DNA of 57,767 nt. Origin: an uncultured Sphingomonadales bacterium (GTDB lineage Bacteria > Pseudomonadota > Alphaproteobacteria > Sphingomonadales > Sphingomonadaceae). Made by a program: the position numbers and the translations under genes. Location of the stretch: positions 1 through 57,767 of the forward strand of contig CALCBC010000049.1 in NCBI GenBank assembly GCA_937898525.1, read 5' to 3'. The notes under the pieces are model-generated. The model worked only from the letters and a program-made list of their open reading frames with translations, was not told where the DNA came from and ran no database searches. Of the stretch, positions 8,814-17,167 are shown piece after piece. Numbering within the stretch: the first letter of the stretch is position 1; each line of letters starts with the position of its first letter.

Positions 8814-9712
8814 CAGTCCGTCGGGACCGGCGATGCATCAAGCGAGTGTGCCTGGAGCGCCTCGAGGGCTTCGGGCTGCCAGATCGGCTCGACCACGACG
8901 ACATCGGTTGCCGCGGGGTTGCTCAGCAGCTGGGCGATGGCACCGTCGCGCGTGATCTCCGTCGCTATCGCCACGGCCGTACCCGGGCGGAACAGGCCGC
9001 CCGCGCCCGAGGTGACGAACACGTCGCCGGGCTTGATGGGGTTGATCCCGAGGTTGACGAGACGCAGCCGCAGCGAGCCGTCCGACCGGCCCTCAGCGAA
9101 GGCGACCACGTTGTCGGTGGCGCGGCGCACCGGGACCATGCTTTCACTGTCGGTGAGAAGGAGCACGCGTGAGCTGACCGCACCGGCTTCGAGGACGCGC
9201 CCGATCAGACCCATCGGCGAGGTGACCGGCATGCCGGGCCGCACCCCGTGATTGCGGCCGGCCGAGATGTAGCCCAGGCGTCGTGCGCTCGACGAAGTCG
9301 ATCCGATCAGCCGTGCGACGGCAACGGGCCGGGGATCTTCGGTGGTCAGCGCCAGCACGGCCTTCAGCCGCGCGTTTTCCTGCTTGATCGCTTCCGCTTC
9401 GGCGAGTTTGACCCGGGCGATCCTGGCCTCCTCCTCGAGCTGTGCATTGCGGCTTCCCGCGCGATAGTAGCCGGCAATCGCATCAAGGACATCCTTAACC
9501 CCCGTGCGCCCTTCGGCCCCGACGATCCCGATGGGAGCGGCCGCGTCCGACGCCATCGTGCGCAGGCCGTTGAAGGTTGCCGGCCGCAAGAGGGAGATCG
9601 TCAGCAACGCGGCACCGAACACCACGCCGAGGCCGGCCACGACGTAGCCCGTGAAGACGCCGAGCTGGGCCTTCCTGTTTACTCCGGAACGGCGGTGTGC
9701 CGGCGGCGTCAT
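8813..9712 (-). CDS. mreC: Rod shape-determining protein MreC
   Basis: 299 residues: a short cytoplasmic N-terminus, one membrane segment (~18-38), a coiled coil with EEEARIARVKLAEAEAIKQ, then two beta-barrel halves including VARLIGSTSSSARRLGYISAG and LIGRVLEAGAVSSRVLLLTD. It is a periplasmic scaffold that activates PBP2-RodA. It follows mreB with a 30-base gap and overlaps mreD by one base. The C-terminal ~15 residues are Ala/Asp/Pro-rich and probably disordered. Confidence 0.96.
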   Translation of the reverse strand: MTPPAHRRSGVNRKAQLGVFTGYVVAGLGVVFGAALLTISLLRPATFNGLRTMASDAAAPIGIVGAEGRTGVKDVLDAIAGYYRAGSRNAQLEEEARIARVKLAEAEAIKQENARLKAVLALTTEDPRPVAVARLIGSTSSSARRLGYISAGRNHGVRPGMPVTSPMGLIGRVLEAGAVSSRVLLLTDSESMVPVRRATDNVVAFAEGRSDGSLRLRLVNLGINPIKPGDVFVTSGAGGLFRPGTAVAIATEITRDGAIAQLLSNPAATDVVVVEPIWQPEALEALQAHSLDASPVPTD

Positions 9713-9742
9713 AACCGCCTTTCCTCTTCCTCTGTTGCTCGG

Positions 9743-10789
9743 TCAGGCGGTCATCAGCACGCCGCGGTAGATCGGATCCTCCATCGCCCGACCCGTTCCC
9801 AGTGCCACGCACGACAGCGGATCCTCGGCAATGCTGACAGGCAGCCCGGTTTCCTCCTTCAGATGATCGTCGAGCCCGCGGATCAGCGCGCCGCCCCCCG
9901 TCAGCACGATGCCCTGGTCGACGATGTCAGCCGCCAGCTCGGGCGCGGTGTTCTCGAGCGCGATGCGCACGCCTTCGACGATCGCCCCGATTGGCTCGCT
10001 GAGCGCCTCGGCGATGTTCGCCTGGTTGATGGTGATTTCCTTCGGAACGCCATTGACCAGGTCGCGGCCCTTGATGGTGATCTGTTCGCCGACGCCGTCC
10101 TCCGGCACGATCGCAATACCATAATCCTTCTTGATCCGTTCGGCGGTGGCGTCGCCGATCAGCAGGTTGTGGTGGCGGCGGACGTAGGACACAATCGCTT
10201 CGTCCATCTTGTCGCCCCCCGTACGGACCGAAGTCGTGTAGGCGAGGCCGCGCAGGGAAAGCACCGCCACCTCGGTCGTGCCGCCGCCGATATCCACTAC
10301 CATCGAGCCGACAGGCTCGGTCACCGGCATGTCGGCTCCGATCGCCGCGGCCATCGGCTCGAGAATCAGGAACACCTCGCGCGCGCCCGCATTGCTGGCC
10401 GCGTCACGGATCGCCCGGCGCTCCACCGAGGTCGAACCCGAGGGGACGCAGATTACTATCTCGGGGGGGCTGAACATGCTCGTTCGCTTCCCTGTGACCT
10501 TGCGGATGAAGTGCTTGATCATCTCCTCGGCGATCTCGATGTCGGCGATCACGCCGTCGCGCAGCGGGCGGATCGCCTCGATGCTGTCGGGCGTCTTGCC
10601 CATCATCAGCTTCGCGTCGTCGCCGACGGCCTTGACGCGCTTGACGCCGTTGATCGTCTCGATGGCCACCACGGACGGCTCGTTGAGCACGATGCCGCGG
10701 TCCTGGACGTAGACCAGCGTGTTCGCGGTGCCGAGGTCGATCGCCATGTTCTGCGACCCGAACTTGAACCACTTGAAGAAGGAACTCAT
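9743..10789 (-). CDS. mreB: Rod shape-determining actin-like protein MreB
   Basis: 348 residues with the actin-type phosphate loops: DLGTANTLVYV at the N-terminus and VDIGGGTTEVAVLSL in the middle, plus the C-terminal VLTGGGALIRGLDDHL adenosine motif. An amphipathic start (MSSFFKWFKFG) would bind the membrane. It forms cytoplasmic filaments that steer the elongasome. It heads the mre operon and is divergent from mutL; the promoter must lie in the 183-base gap, but I could not pin it. Confidence 0.98.
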   Translation of the reverse strand: MSSFFKWFKFGSQNMAIDLGTANTLVYVQDRGIVLNEPSVVAIETINGVKRVKAVGDDAKLMMGKTPDSIEAIRPLRDGVIADIEIAEEMIKHFIRKVTGKRTSMFSPPEIVICVPSGSTSVERRAIRDAASNAGAREVFLILEPMAAAIGADMPVTEPVGSMVVDIGGGTTEVAVLSLRGLAYTTSVRTGGDKMDEAIVSYVRRHHNLLIGDATAERIKKDYGIAIVPEDGVGEQITIKGRDLVNGVPKEITINQANIAEALSEPIGAIVEGVRIALENTAPELAADIVDQGIVLTGGGALIRGLDDHLKEETGLPVSIAEDPLSCVALGTGRAMEDPIYRGVLMTA

Positions 10790-10972
10790 CGACTATTCCG
10801 TATCTTAACGCGCCATGTTGACGGGTCTGCAGACGGGCGGCGGAACGGCTGCAGGCGAGGTCGCAGTGCCTTAACGCGAGGTAGCGGGAAAGACCAAAAA
10901 TTTGTGTCGATAGCGGCCCGGTTTTGCACGGTCCGGGTCGAATTGGCCGCCGCGGCGCGTTAGGCTCCTGTC

Positions 10973-12769
10973 ATGCCGACTATCCGCCGCCTGCCGGAGA
11001 CGCTCGTCAACCGCATCGCCGCCGGCGAGGTCGTCGAGCGCCCGGCCTCCGCTCTCAAGGAGCTGGTCGAGAATTCGATCGACGCCGGCGCCACCCGAAT
11101 CGCGGTGAACCTGTCCGAAGGCGGGCTCGGCCGGATCGAGGTGACCGACGACGGATGCGGGATGAACCCGGCCGACATGGCGCTCGCACTCGAGCGGCAC
11201 GCGACCTCGAAGCTGCCGGACGACGCGATCGAGCTGGTCTCGACCCTCGGCTTCCGCGGCGAGGCCCTGCCCTCGATCGCCAGCGTCGCGCGCGTCGCGC
11301 TCGAGAGCCGCGAGCACGGTGCGACGCAGGGCTGGGCGAGGGTGGTCGATCATGGCGCCCTGGTCAGTGAAGGGCCGGCCGCGCTTCCTCCGGGAACGCG
11401 CATCCGGGTCGAGAACCTGTTCGGCAAGGTGCCCGCACGGCGCAAGTTCCTGCGCTCGGCGCGCAGCGAGTACGCGGCCTGTCTCGACGTTGTCCGGCGC
11501 CTGGCGATGGCGCGGCCCGAAATCGCCTTCACGCTCGAGCACGACGGGCGTCGGATCCTCGGCCTGCAGGGCGGCGAAGGGCTCGAGGCGCGCGTGGCGC
11601 AGATTATCGATCGGGGGCTGGCCGACAACGCGGTCATGGTGAACCTCGACCGGGGAGCCATGCGGCTCACCGGCGTCGCGGGGCTGCCCACGTTCAATCG
11701 CGGCGTGGCGGATCACCAGTATCTGTTCGTCAACGGGCGACCGGTGAAGGACCGGCTGCTGATCGGAGCCGTGCGCGGAGCCTACTCGGGGATGCTCGCG
11801 CGCGACCGGCACGCGGTGCTGGCGTTGTTCCTCGAGCTTCCGCCTGAGGAACTCGACGTCAACGTGCACCCGGCGAAGACCGAAGTCCGCTTCCGCGATG
11901 CCACCGCGGTGCGCGGATTCATCGTTTCGGGGCTCCGCGACGCGCTTGCGAGCGGCGACCGGCGCAGCGCGCAGGCGCCCTACTCGGGGGCAATGGCGCG
12001 CTGGCAGGTCGAGCCGCCTCGGGCCGAGCCCGGCGCCGCACTGCGCTCGATCTTCGAAGGCCGCGACTGGTCCGCGCCGTCGCCTGCCGTCCGCGAACCG
12101 GCCCGGCCGTGGGCCGATGCCGAGGTGCTCGCCGCACCACAAGGCCGGGCGGAGGAAGCGCCGCCGATCGCACCTGAAGACCGCGATTATCCGCTTGGGA
12201 TTGCGCGTGGGCAGATCGCCGAGACTTACATCGTGGCCGAGGCTGCCGACGGGCTGGTGATCGTCGACCAGCACGCGGCGCACGAGCGGCTCGTACTCGA
12301 GCGCCTGCGCGCGGCGGGCGCTGCAGACAAGGTCGCGGTGAGTCAGGCGCTGCTGATCCCCGCCGTCGTCGAGCTGGACGAGCCCGACTGCGACCGTCTC
12401 GAGGAGCGGTCGGAGCAGTTCGCAGAGTTCGGCCTGGCAATCGAGCGCTTCGGCCCGCGCGCGATGCTCGTCCGCGCGCTGCCCGGGGCCCTGAAGGATG
12501 CCGATCCCGAAGCGCTGCTGCGCGACCTCGCGGACGATCTGGCGCAGCACGGTGAAGGGCTGCTACTGGGCGAAAAGATCGAGCACGTGCTGGCAACGAT
12601 GGCCTGCCACGGATCGGTCCGCGCCGGTCGCACCCTGTCGGTTGCCGAGATGAACGCGCTGCTCCGCGAGATGGAGCGGACGCCACGCTCGGGCCAGTGC
12701 AACCATGGCCGGCCGACGTGGATCAAGCTGTCGATGGCCGACGTCGAAAAGCTGTTCGGGAGACATTGA
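10973..12769 (+). CDS. mutL: DNA mismatch repair endonuclease MutL
   Basis: 598 residues. The N-terminal GHKL ATPase is intact: ERPASALKELVENSIDAGAT, DDGCGMN, GFRGEALPSIASVA. A Pro/Arg-rich linker (~330-420) leads to the C-terminal dimerisation domain with the endonuclease motif DQHA-x2-E-x4-E (DQHAAHERLVLE) and the companion motifs ACHGSVRAG and NHGRPTW. A nicking MutL is expected where no MutH exists, as in alphaproteobacteria. The stop overlaps the next start by one base, so the downstream lipoprotein is likely cotranscribed. Confidence 0.97.
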   Translation: MPTIRRLPETLVNRIAAGEVVERPASALKELVENSIDAGATRIAVNLSEGGLGRIEVTDDGCGMNPADMALALERHATSKLPDDAIELVSTLGFRGEALPSIASVARVALESREHGATQGWARVVDHGALVSEGPAALPPGTRIRVENLFGKVPARRKFLRSARSEYAACLDVVRRLAMARPEIAFTLEHDGRRILGLQGGEGLEARVAQIIDRGLADNAVMVNLDRGAMRLTGVAGLPTFNRGVADHQYLFVNGRPVKDRLLIGAVRGAYSGMLARDRHAVLALFLELPPEELDVNVHPAKTEVRFRDATAVRGFIVSGLRDALASGDRRSAQAPYSGAMARWQVEPPRAEPGAALRSIFEGRDWSAPSPAVREPARPWADAEVLAAPQGRAEEAPPIAPEDRDYPLGIARGQIAETYIVAEAADGLVIVDQHAAHERLVLERLRAAGAADKVAVSQALLIPAVVELDEPDCDRLEERSEQFAEFGLAIERFGPRAMLVRALPGALKDADPEALLRDLADDLAQHGEGLLLGEKIEHVLATMACHGSVRAGRTLSVAEMNALLREMERTPRSGQCNHGRPTWIKLSMADVEKLFGRH

Positions 12770-13299
12770 TGCGACGTCTGGTCCTGATTGCAGGCACGGC
12801 CCTCGCGCTGGCGGGCTGTGAACGGGAACTGACGCCCGAGGAGCAGGCTCTCGCCGACGAGCGCGACATCGCGTTGGTGCAGAAGGCCAACAGCTCGATC
12901 CCGCCGATGGTCCCCGTCACGCCCGAGCCGCTGTTGCTGCCCGACATCGAACGCTTCGACATGCTCGGTGAAGCCTGCAGCTATGCGCCAGGGACAAGTC
13001 TCGGAGCGCGGGTGATCGCGCGCCAGGCCGACGCGTTCATGAAGATCGACGGCAAGATCGAACGCTTCGCGGCCGATCCCGGCGCGCCCGAACTGCCGGC
13101 GCACACCCGCTCGGTCTATCACAGCAAGAATTACTCGCTGCGCCTGGAGCTGCGCGAAGACGCCACCTCTGAAGAAGCCGGGCCGGCCGAGGACGCCCGG
13201 TCCGACGGTCAGCGGTCCTACGAAGGCTCGGTGACGCTGCGGGATCCACACGGCCGCATAGTCTACGAGGGCGCAGGGCTTGCCCAGTGCAAGGGCTGA
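12769..13299 (+). CDS. Predicted lipoprotein of unknown function
   Basis: 176 residues starting at ATG 12769, which shares a base with the mutL stop. A short signal peptide ends in the lipobox LALAGC, so it should be a membrane-anchored lipoprotein. The mature part begins with an Asp/Glu-rich helix (ELTPEEQALADERDIAL), contains one further Cys pair and a C-terminal strand YEGSVTLRDPHGRIVYEG. I do not recognise a domain. The neighbour on the other side is convergent, only nine bases away. Confidence 0.8.
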   Translation: MRRLVLIAGTALALAGCERELTPEEQALADERDIALVQKANSSIPPMVPVTPEPLLLPDIERFDMLGEACSYAPGTSLGARVIARQADAFMKIDGKIERFAADPGAPELPAHTRSVYHSKNYSLRLELREDATSEEAGPAEDARSDGQRSYEGSVTLRDPHGRIVYEGAGLAQCKG

Positions 13300-13308
13300 C
13301 GGTGAACG

Positions 13309-14025
13309 TCAGCGCACGCGCTTGACCCAGAGCTGGTTGTCGCGACGCTCGAGCTTGAAGTTGTCGCTTGCGGCTCGCATCAGGTCCGAAAGCCGCTTGA
13401 ATCCGTAGTTGCGCACGTCGAAGCTCGACCGGTTGCCGGCAATCTGCCCGACTTCCTGCAGCTTCGCGAACCCCTCCTCGTCGCGGCTGGCCGCCTTCCA
13501 GGCCGCACCGAGCAGGTCGATCAGCTCCGCATCGATCTTGTTGCCGGTGGCCGCCACCGGTTGATCCTCTTCCTGTTGGTGGGTCAGGATCAGCTGGTCG
13601 ACGTCGATGTAGCGGGTGCAGGCAGTCTTGAAGGCTTCGGGCGCCTTGGCACTGCCGAAGCCGTAGACGATCAGTCCGTCCTGCCGCAGCCGGGTCACCA
13701 GCGGCGTGAAGTCGCTGTCCGAACTCATGATCCCGAAGCCGTCGACCTTTCCCGCGTAGAGCAGGTCGATCGCATCGATCGTCATCGCCATGTCGGTTGC
13801 GTTCTTGCCCTTGGTCAGGTCGAACTGCTGGATCGGCTGCAGGCCGAAGCGGTGGGTGATCTGGCTCCACTTGGCGAGCGCGGGCTTGGCCCAGTTGCCG
13901 TAGGCGCGGCGGATATTGACCTGGCCGAGCTCGGCCAGGACGGTCAGCACAGGGTCGATTCCGGCGTGGCTCGCGTTGTCGGCGTCGATCAGCAGGGCGA
14001 TGTTCTTGAGCGGGGCTTCGGCCAT
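13309..14025 (-). CDS. NYN-domain protein with C-terminal LOTUS-like region (putative RNase)
   Basis: 238 residues. The first ~150 form a PIN-like NYN domain: LIDADN (Asp 14, Asp 16), the KGKNATDMAMTIDAIDLL segment and SSDSDF, giving the acidic cluster of metal-dependent nucleases. Residues ~165-238 resemble an OST-HTH/LOTUS winged helix (GFKRLSDLMRAASDNFKL, then WVKRV at the end), which usually binds RNA. The combination is known for LabA/DUF88 proteins and suggests an RNA-processing or RNA-silencing nuclease; its target here is unknown. It stands alone, convergent with the lipoprotein gene. Confidence 0.85.
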   Translation of the reverse strand: MAEAPLKNIALLIDADNASHAGIDPVLTVLAELGQVNIRRAYGNWAKPALAKWSQITHRFGLQPIQQFDLTKGKNATDMAMTIDAIDLLYAGKVDGFGIMSSDSDFTPLVTRLRQDGLIVYGFGSAKAPEAFKTACTRYIDVDQLILTHQQEEDQPVAATGNKIDAELIDLLGAAWKAASRDEEGFAKLQEVGQIAGNRSSFDVRNYGFKRLSDLMRAASDNFKLERRDNQLWVKRVR

Positions 14026-14062
14026 GGCGCGCTAGATGAACTCCCGCCGCGTGCTCGGCAAG

Positions 14063-14710
14063 TCACGCAGGCGAAAACATCCCGGCCTTTTCGTCGAGCA
14101 GGTGGAGCACGCCGTCGGAGATGGCGAAGAACGCCCCGCGCAGGGTCAGCGAGCCGCGTCGCTCCTTTTCGCGGACGCAGGGAAACGTGCGCAGGTTGGC
14201 AAGGCTGACCTTGACCGCCGCCTGTTCCATGGCCCGCTCGGCATCGCGCCCCTCAGTTCCAAGCTCGTCGGCGATAGGCTCGCGGACCGGATCGAGCATT
14301 TCGATCCAGTCGGCGATAAACCCGCCCTTGCCGGGCTCGGTGCCCCGCAGTTCCTGGGTCAGCGCGGCCTTGCAGCCGCCGCACATCCCGTGGCCCATGA
14401 CGAGGATCTCGCGCACCCTGAGCACCTGGACCGCGAACTCGAGCGCTGCAGAAACACCGTGGAGACCCGGTGCGGTCTCGAACGGCGGGACCAGGGCGGC
14501 GACATTGCGCACGACGAAGATTTCGCCCGGGCGGACGTCGAAGATCTGGGCCGGGTCGACCCGGCTGTCGGAGCAGGCGATGACCATGATCCGCGGCTCC
14601 TGCCCCTCGCGCAGCGTCGCCCAGCGCTCGCGCTCCGGCTTCCAGCCACGTTCGCGGAAGCGGCGGTAGCCCTGCAGCAGTTCGGCGAGTTCGACTGATG
14701 GGACGATCAT
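14063..14710 (-). CDS. Beta-class carbonic anhydrase
   Basis: 215 residues from the ATG at 14710 (MIVPSVELAELL); in-frame Met codons at 14722 and 14746 are alternatives. Zinc ligands of the beta class are clear: Cys 46 with the Asp 48/Arg 50 dyad in ACSDSR, then His 107 and Cys 110 in GHGMCGGC. It hydrates CO2 to bicarbonate in the cytoplasm. The gene is divergent from lipA, with about 60 bases between the two starts. Length fits the family. Confidence 0.95.
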   Translation of the reverse strand: MIVPSVELAELLQGYRRFRERGWKPERERWATLREGQEPRIMVIACSDSRVDPAQIFDVRPGEIFVVRNVAALVPPFETAPGLHGVSAALEFAVQVLRVREILVMGHGMCGGCKAALTQELRGTEPGKGGFIADWIEMLDPVREPIADELGTEGRDAERAMEQAAVKVSLANLRTFPCVREKERRGSLTLRGAFFAISDGVLHLLDEKAGMFSPA

Positions 14711-14769
14711 CGGGCCCGCCATGGCGCGCGCCATTGCCACTGGCAAGGCGCTTCCCTAAGTGGCGCCTG

Positions 14770-15708
14770 ATGAACGACCTCTCGCCGAAGAGCCTGGGCG
14801 GTCCACGCCCCGAGCGCCAGCGCAAGCCGGACTGGATCCGGGTCAAGGCGCCGGTCAGCAAGGCCTACCACGAGACGCGCACGCTGATGCGCGAACTCAG
14901 CCTCAACACCGTCTGCGAGGAGGCGGCCTGCCCGAACATCGGCGAGTGCTGGAGCAAGAAGCACGCGACGGTGATGATCCTCGGCGACGTCTGCACGCGC
15001 GCCTGCGCGTTCTGCAACGTCAAGACCGGGATGCCGCGCAAGGTCGATCCGCTCGAGCCGGAACATGTCGCCGCGGCGGCCGCCAGGCTCGGTCTCGAGC
15101 ACATCGTCGTCACTTCGGTCGACCGCGACGATTTGCCCGACGGCGGCGCGGGGCAGTTCGTCCGGGTGATCGAGGCGCTGCGCCGCGAGACTCCGAACAC
15201 AACGATCGAGATCCTGACGCCCGATTTCCGCGGCAAGATGCACGAGGCGGTCGAGGCGATCTGCGCCGCGGGACCCGACGTCTACAATCACAACCTCGAG
15301 ACCGTGCCTCGGCTTTATCCGACCATTCGACCGGGCGCGCGCTATTACGCTTCGCTGCGGTTGCTCGAGGAAGTGAAGCGGCACGACCCGAGAATCTTCA
15401 CCAAGTCCGGGATCATGCTTGGGCTCGGCGAGGAGCGGCTCGAGGTCCACCAGGTGATGGACGACATGCGCAGCGCCGACGTCGATTTCCTGACGATGGG
15501 CCAGTACCTGCAGCCGACCCCCAAGCACGCGAAAGTGGTCGATTTCGTGACGCCGCAGGTGTTCCAGGCCTTCGGAGCGGTCGCCCGCGCGAAAGGATTC
15601 CTCCAGGTGGCTTCGAGCCCGCTGACGCGGTCCAGCTATCACGCCGGCGCCGATTTCGCCGAGATGAAGGCCGCCCGCGAAGCCAGGTTGTCCAGGCAAC
15701 CGGCCTGA
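14770..15708 (+). CDS. lipA: Lipoyl synthase
   Basis: 312 residues from ATG 14770. The auxiliary cluster motif CX4CX5C (Cys 49, 54, 60) and the radical-SAM motif CX3CX2C (Cys 75, 79, 82) are both intact, as is the C-terminal SPLTRSSYHAG serine segment. It inserts two sulfurs into the octanoyl group on lipoyl domains, for example the E2 encoded at 41956-43257. An upstream in-frame ATG at 14698 exists but precedes no family-like sequence. The stop overlaps the next gene by one base. Confidence 0.97.
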   Translation: MNDLSPKSLGGPRPERQRKPDWIRVKAPVSKAYHETRTLMRELSLNTVCEEAACPNIGECWSKKHATVMILGDVCTRACAFCNVKTGMPRKVDPLEPEHVAAAAARLGLEHIVVTSVDRDDLPDGGAGQFVRVIEALRRETPNTTIEILTPDFRGKMHEAVEAICAAGPDVYNHNLETVPRLYPTIRPGARYYASLRLLEEVKRHDPRIFTKSGIMLGLGEERLEVHQVMDDMRSADVDFLTMGQYLQPTPKHAKVVDFVTPQVFQAFGAVARAKGFLQVASSPLTRSSYHAGADFAEMKAAREARLSRQPA

Positions 15709-16169
15709 TGCCCGGCATCCGCGAAACGAGGACGCTGCCCTACAGCGCCGAGCAGATGTTCGACCTGGTGGCAGACGTCGCGCGCTATCCCGAATTCCTG
15801 CCGTGGGTCGTGGCCACCCGCGTGCGTTCGGACGACGGCCAGGAAATGGTCGCCGACATGCTGGTCGGCTTCAAGGCGCTGCGCGAGAAGTTCACCTCGA
15901 AGGTGATCAAGGACCGGCCCAGCCGGATCGAGGTGATCTACATCGACGGCCCGATGCGCGACCTCGACAACGTCTGGCATTTCCGGCAGCTGCCCGACGG
16001 TGGTTGCGAGCTCGACTTCCGCGTCGAGTTCACCTTCAAGAACAAGATGTTCGAGATGCTCGCGGGCAGCTACTTCGACCGCGCGTTCCACAAGATGGTC
16101 GCGGCGTTCGAGGCCCGTGCGGATCAGCTTTACGGCAGCAGCAGCTCGAGCGCGCAAAGCGTTGCCTGA
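15708..16169 (+). CDS. SRPBCC protein, COQ10/RatA family (ubiquinone-binding)
   Basis: 153 residues with the START-like fold typical of COQ10: ETRTLPYSAEQMFDLVADVARYPEFLPW at the start, then VGFKALREKFTSKV and the C-terminal FEMLAGSYFDRAFHKMVAAFE. COQ10 proteins bind ubiquinone and help its use in respiration; E. coli RatA is also described as a ribosome-association factor, but nothing here supports a toxin role. It is coupled to lipA by a one-base overlap. Its final 40 bases overlap the opposing cinA gene. The Ser-rich end (SSSSSAQSVA) lies in that overlap. Confidence 0.9.
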   Translation: MPGIRETRTLPYSAEQMFDLVADVARYPEFLPWVVATRVRSDDGQEMVADMLVGFKALREKFTSKVIKDRPSRIEVIYIDGPMRDLDNVWHFRQLPDGGCELDFRVEFTFKNKMFEMLAGSYFDRAFHKMVAAFEARADQLYGSSSSSAQSVA

Positions 16170-16627
16170 AGGCGCACGCCGGCGCGGTCCTTCTCGTCGA
16201 ACAGGCGCGATTCGGCTTCGGGCTGGTCACTGCCGCGCACGGCGCGGGCAAATACCACCGTCCCGACCGGCTTGGTCTCGCTGCCCCCCTCGGGGCCTGC
16301 GATGCCGCTGATCGCCACCGCTACGTCGGCCTGGCTGCGCTCGAGAGCGCCCTGCGCCATCGCGTAGACGCAGGCCACAGAGACAGCCCCGAAAGCATCG
16401 ATGATGTCCTCGGCCACGCCGAGCATGTTCTGCTTGGCTTCATTGGAGTAGGTGACGAACCCGCAATCGAGCACCGCGGACGAGCCCGGGATCTCGGTCA
16501 ACGCCGCTGCGACGAGGCCGCCCGTGCAGCTTTCGGCAACCGCGAGCCGGCGACCCGCGGCCGCGTTCTGCTCGACCACCTTACGGGCGAGCGCGATCAC
16601 GTCCTTGGGCAGCAGGCTCCTGGTCAT
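16130..16627 (-). CDS. pncC: Nicotinamide-nucleotide amidohydrolase, CinA C-terminal domain
   Basis: 165 residues, the stand-alone CinA C-terminal domain. The catalytic serine motif AESCTGGLVAAALTEIPGSS and the YSNEAKQ segment with its Lys are present, followed by GIAGPEGGSETKPVGTV. It deamidates NMN to nicotinate mononucleotide in NAD recycling. It overlaps the 3' end of the COQ10-like gene by 40 bases on the other strand, and its start overlaps the upstream gene by four bases. No N-terminal molybdopterin-like domain is present. Confidence 0.95.
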   Translation of the reverse strand: MTRSLLPKDVIALARKVVEQNAAAGRRLAVAESCTGGLVAAALTEIPGSSAVLDCGFVTYSNEAKQNMLGVAEDIIDAFGAVSVACVYAMAQGALERSQADVAVAISGIAGPEGGSETKPVGTVVFARAVRGSDQPEAESRLFDEKDRAGVRLQATLCALELLLP

Positions 16628-17163
16628 GCGCGCCGCTCCGGGCAGACGGGAAGCGTCTCGGAATCGGCAAAGCCCACCAGCAGCCCGATCAGGTTGCCCG
16701 CAACGTCAGGATCGATCGGCGCCATGACCTCGATCACGCGCTCGATCCGGGTGCAATTGCGCACGGCGATCCTGGGCGAGGTTTCCTGCACGATCAGCGC
16801 GTCGACCAGCGGGCGCACCGCCTCGTCCGGGAGGGCGGAGACGGTCTCGGGCCCCTGGCCATCGGCCCGGCTGGCGAACAATTTCAACAGACCGGACTTC
16901 GCCCGCGGCCACACGCCCGGCTGCAGCGCGACGTAGCGCGCGCTCAGCGTGTCGCCACGGCGGGCGAGGTAGCCGGTGGCGGAGAGCTCTCCGTTGCAGC
17001 GCAGGCGTACGGCCTGGATCAGGCTCGGGACGCTGTAGATGGCGATCGCGCTGACTTCCTGTTCGGTCAGGCAGGGGCGCGCCTGCTGTGCCTGGGCTAC
17101 GGTCGGCTGAACCGCCAGCGTCGCCGCTCCAAGCGCCGCGAGAAGCGATCGGGGTGAGGGCAT
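16624..17163 (-). CDS. Exported hypothetical protein
   Basis: 179 residues. A signal peptide ends at VAQAQQ near residue 26. The mature protein has four Cys (ACLTEQ region, RLRCNGEL, RNCTRIE, LPVCPERR) that could form two disulfides, and is mainly helical in appearance. I recognise no domain. It sits between ispDF and pncC with gaps of four bases or less, so it is in one operon with them. A periplasmic location is inferred from the signal peptide. Confidence 0.75.
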   Translation of the reverse strand: MPSPRSLLAALGAATLAVQPTVAQAQQARPCLTEQEVSAIAIYSVPSLIQAVRLRCNGELSATGYLARRGDTLSARYVALQPGVWPRAKSGLLKLFASRADGQGPETVSALPDEAVRPLVDALIVQETSPRIAVRNCTRIERVIEVMAPIDPDVAGNLIGLLVGFADSETLPVCPERRA

Positions 17164-17167
17164 CAGG

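Noticed and set aside
10790..10972. Promoters of mreB and mutL
   Set aside because: Several TTG- and TAA-like words occur, but none has proper spacing on either strand, so I did not list them.
15708..16169. RatA as a toxin-antitoxin toxin
   Set aside because: The sequence is a COQ10-type SRPBCC protein. No antitoxin gene is next to it, and the neighbours are lipA and pncC.
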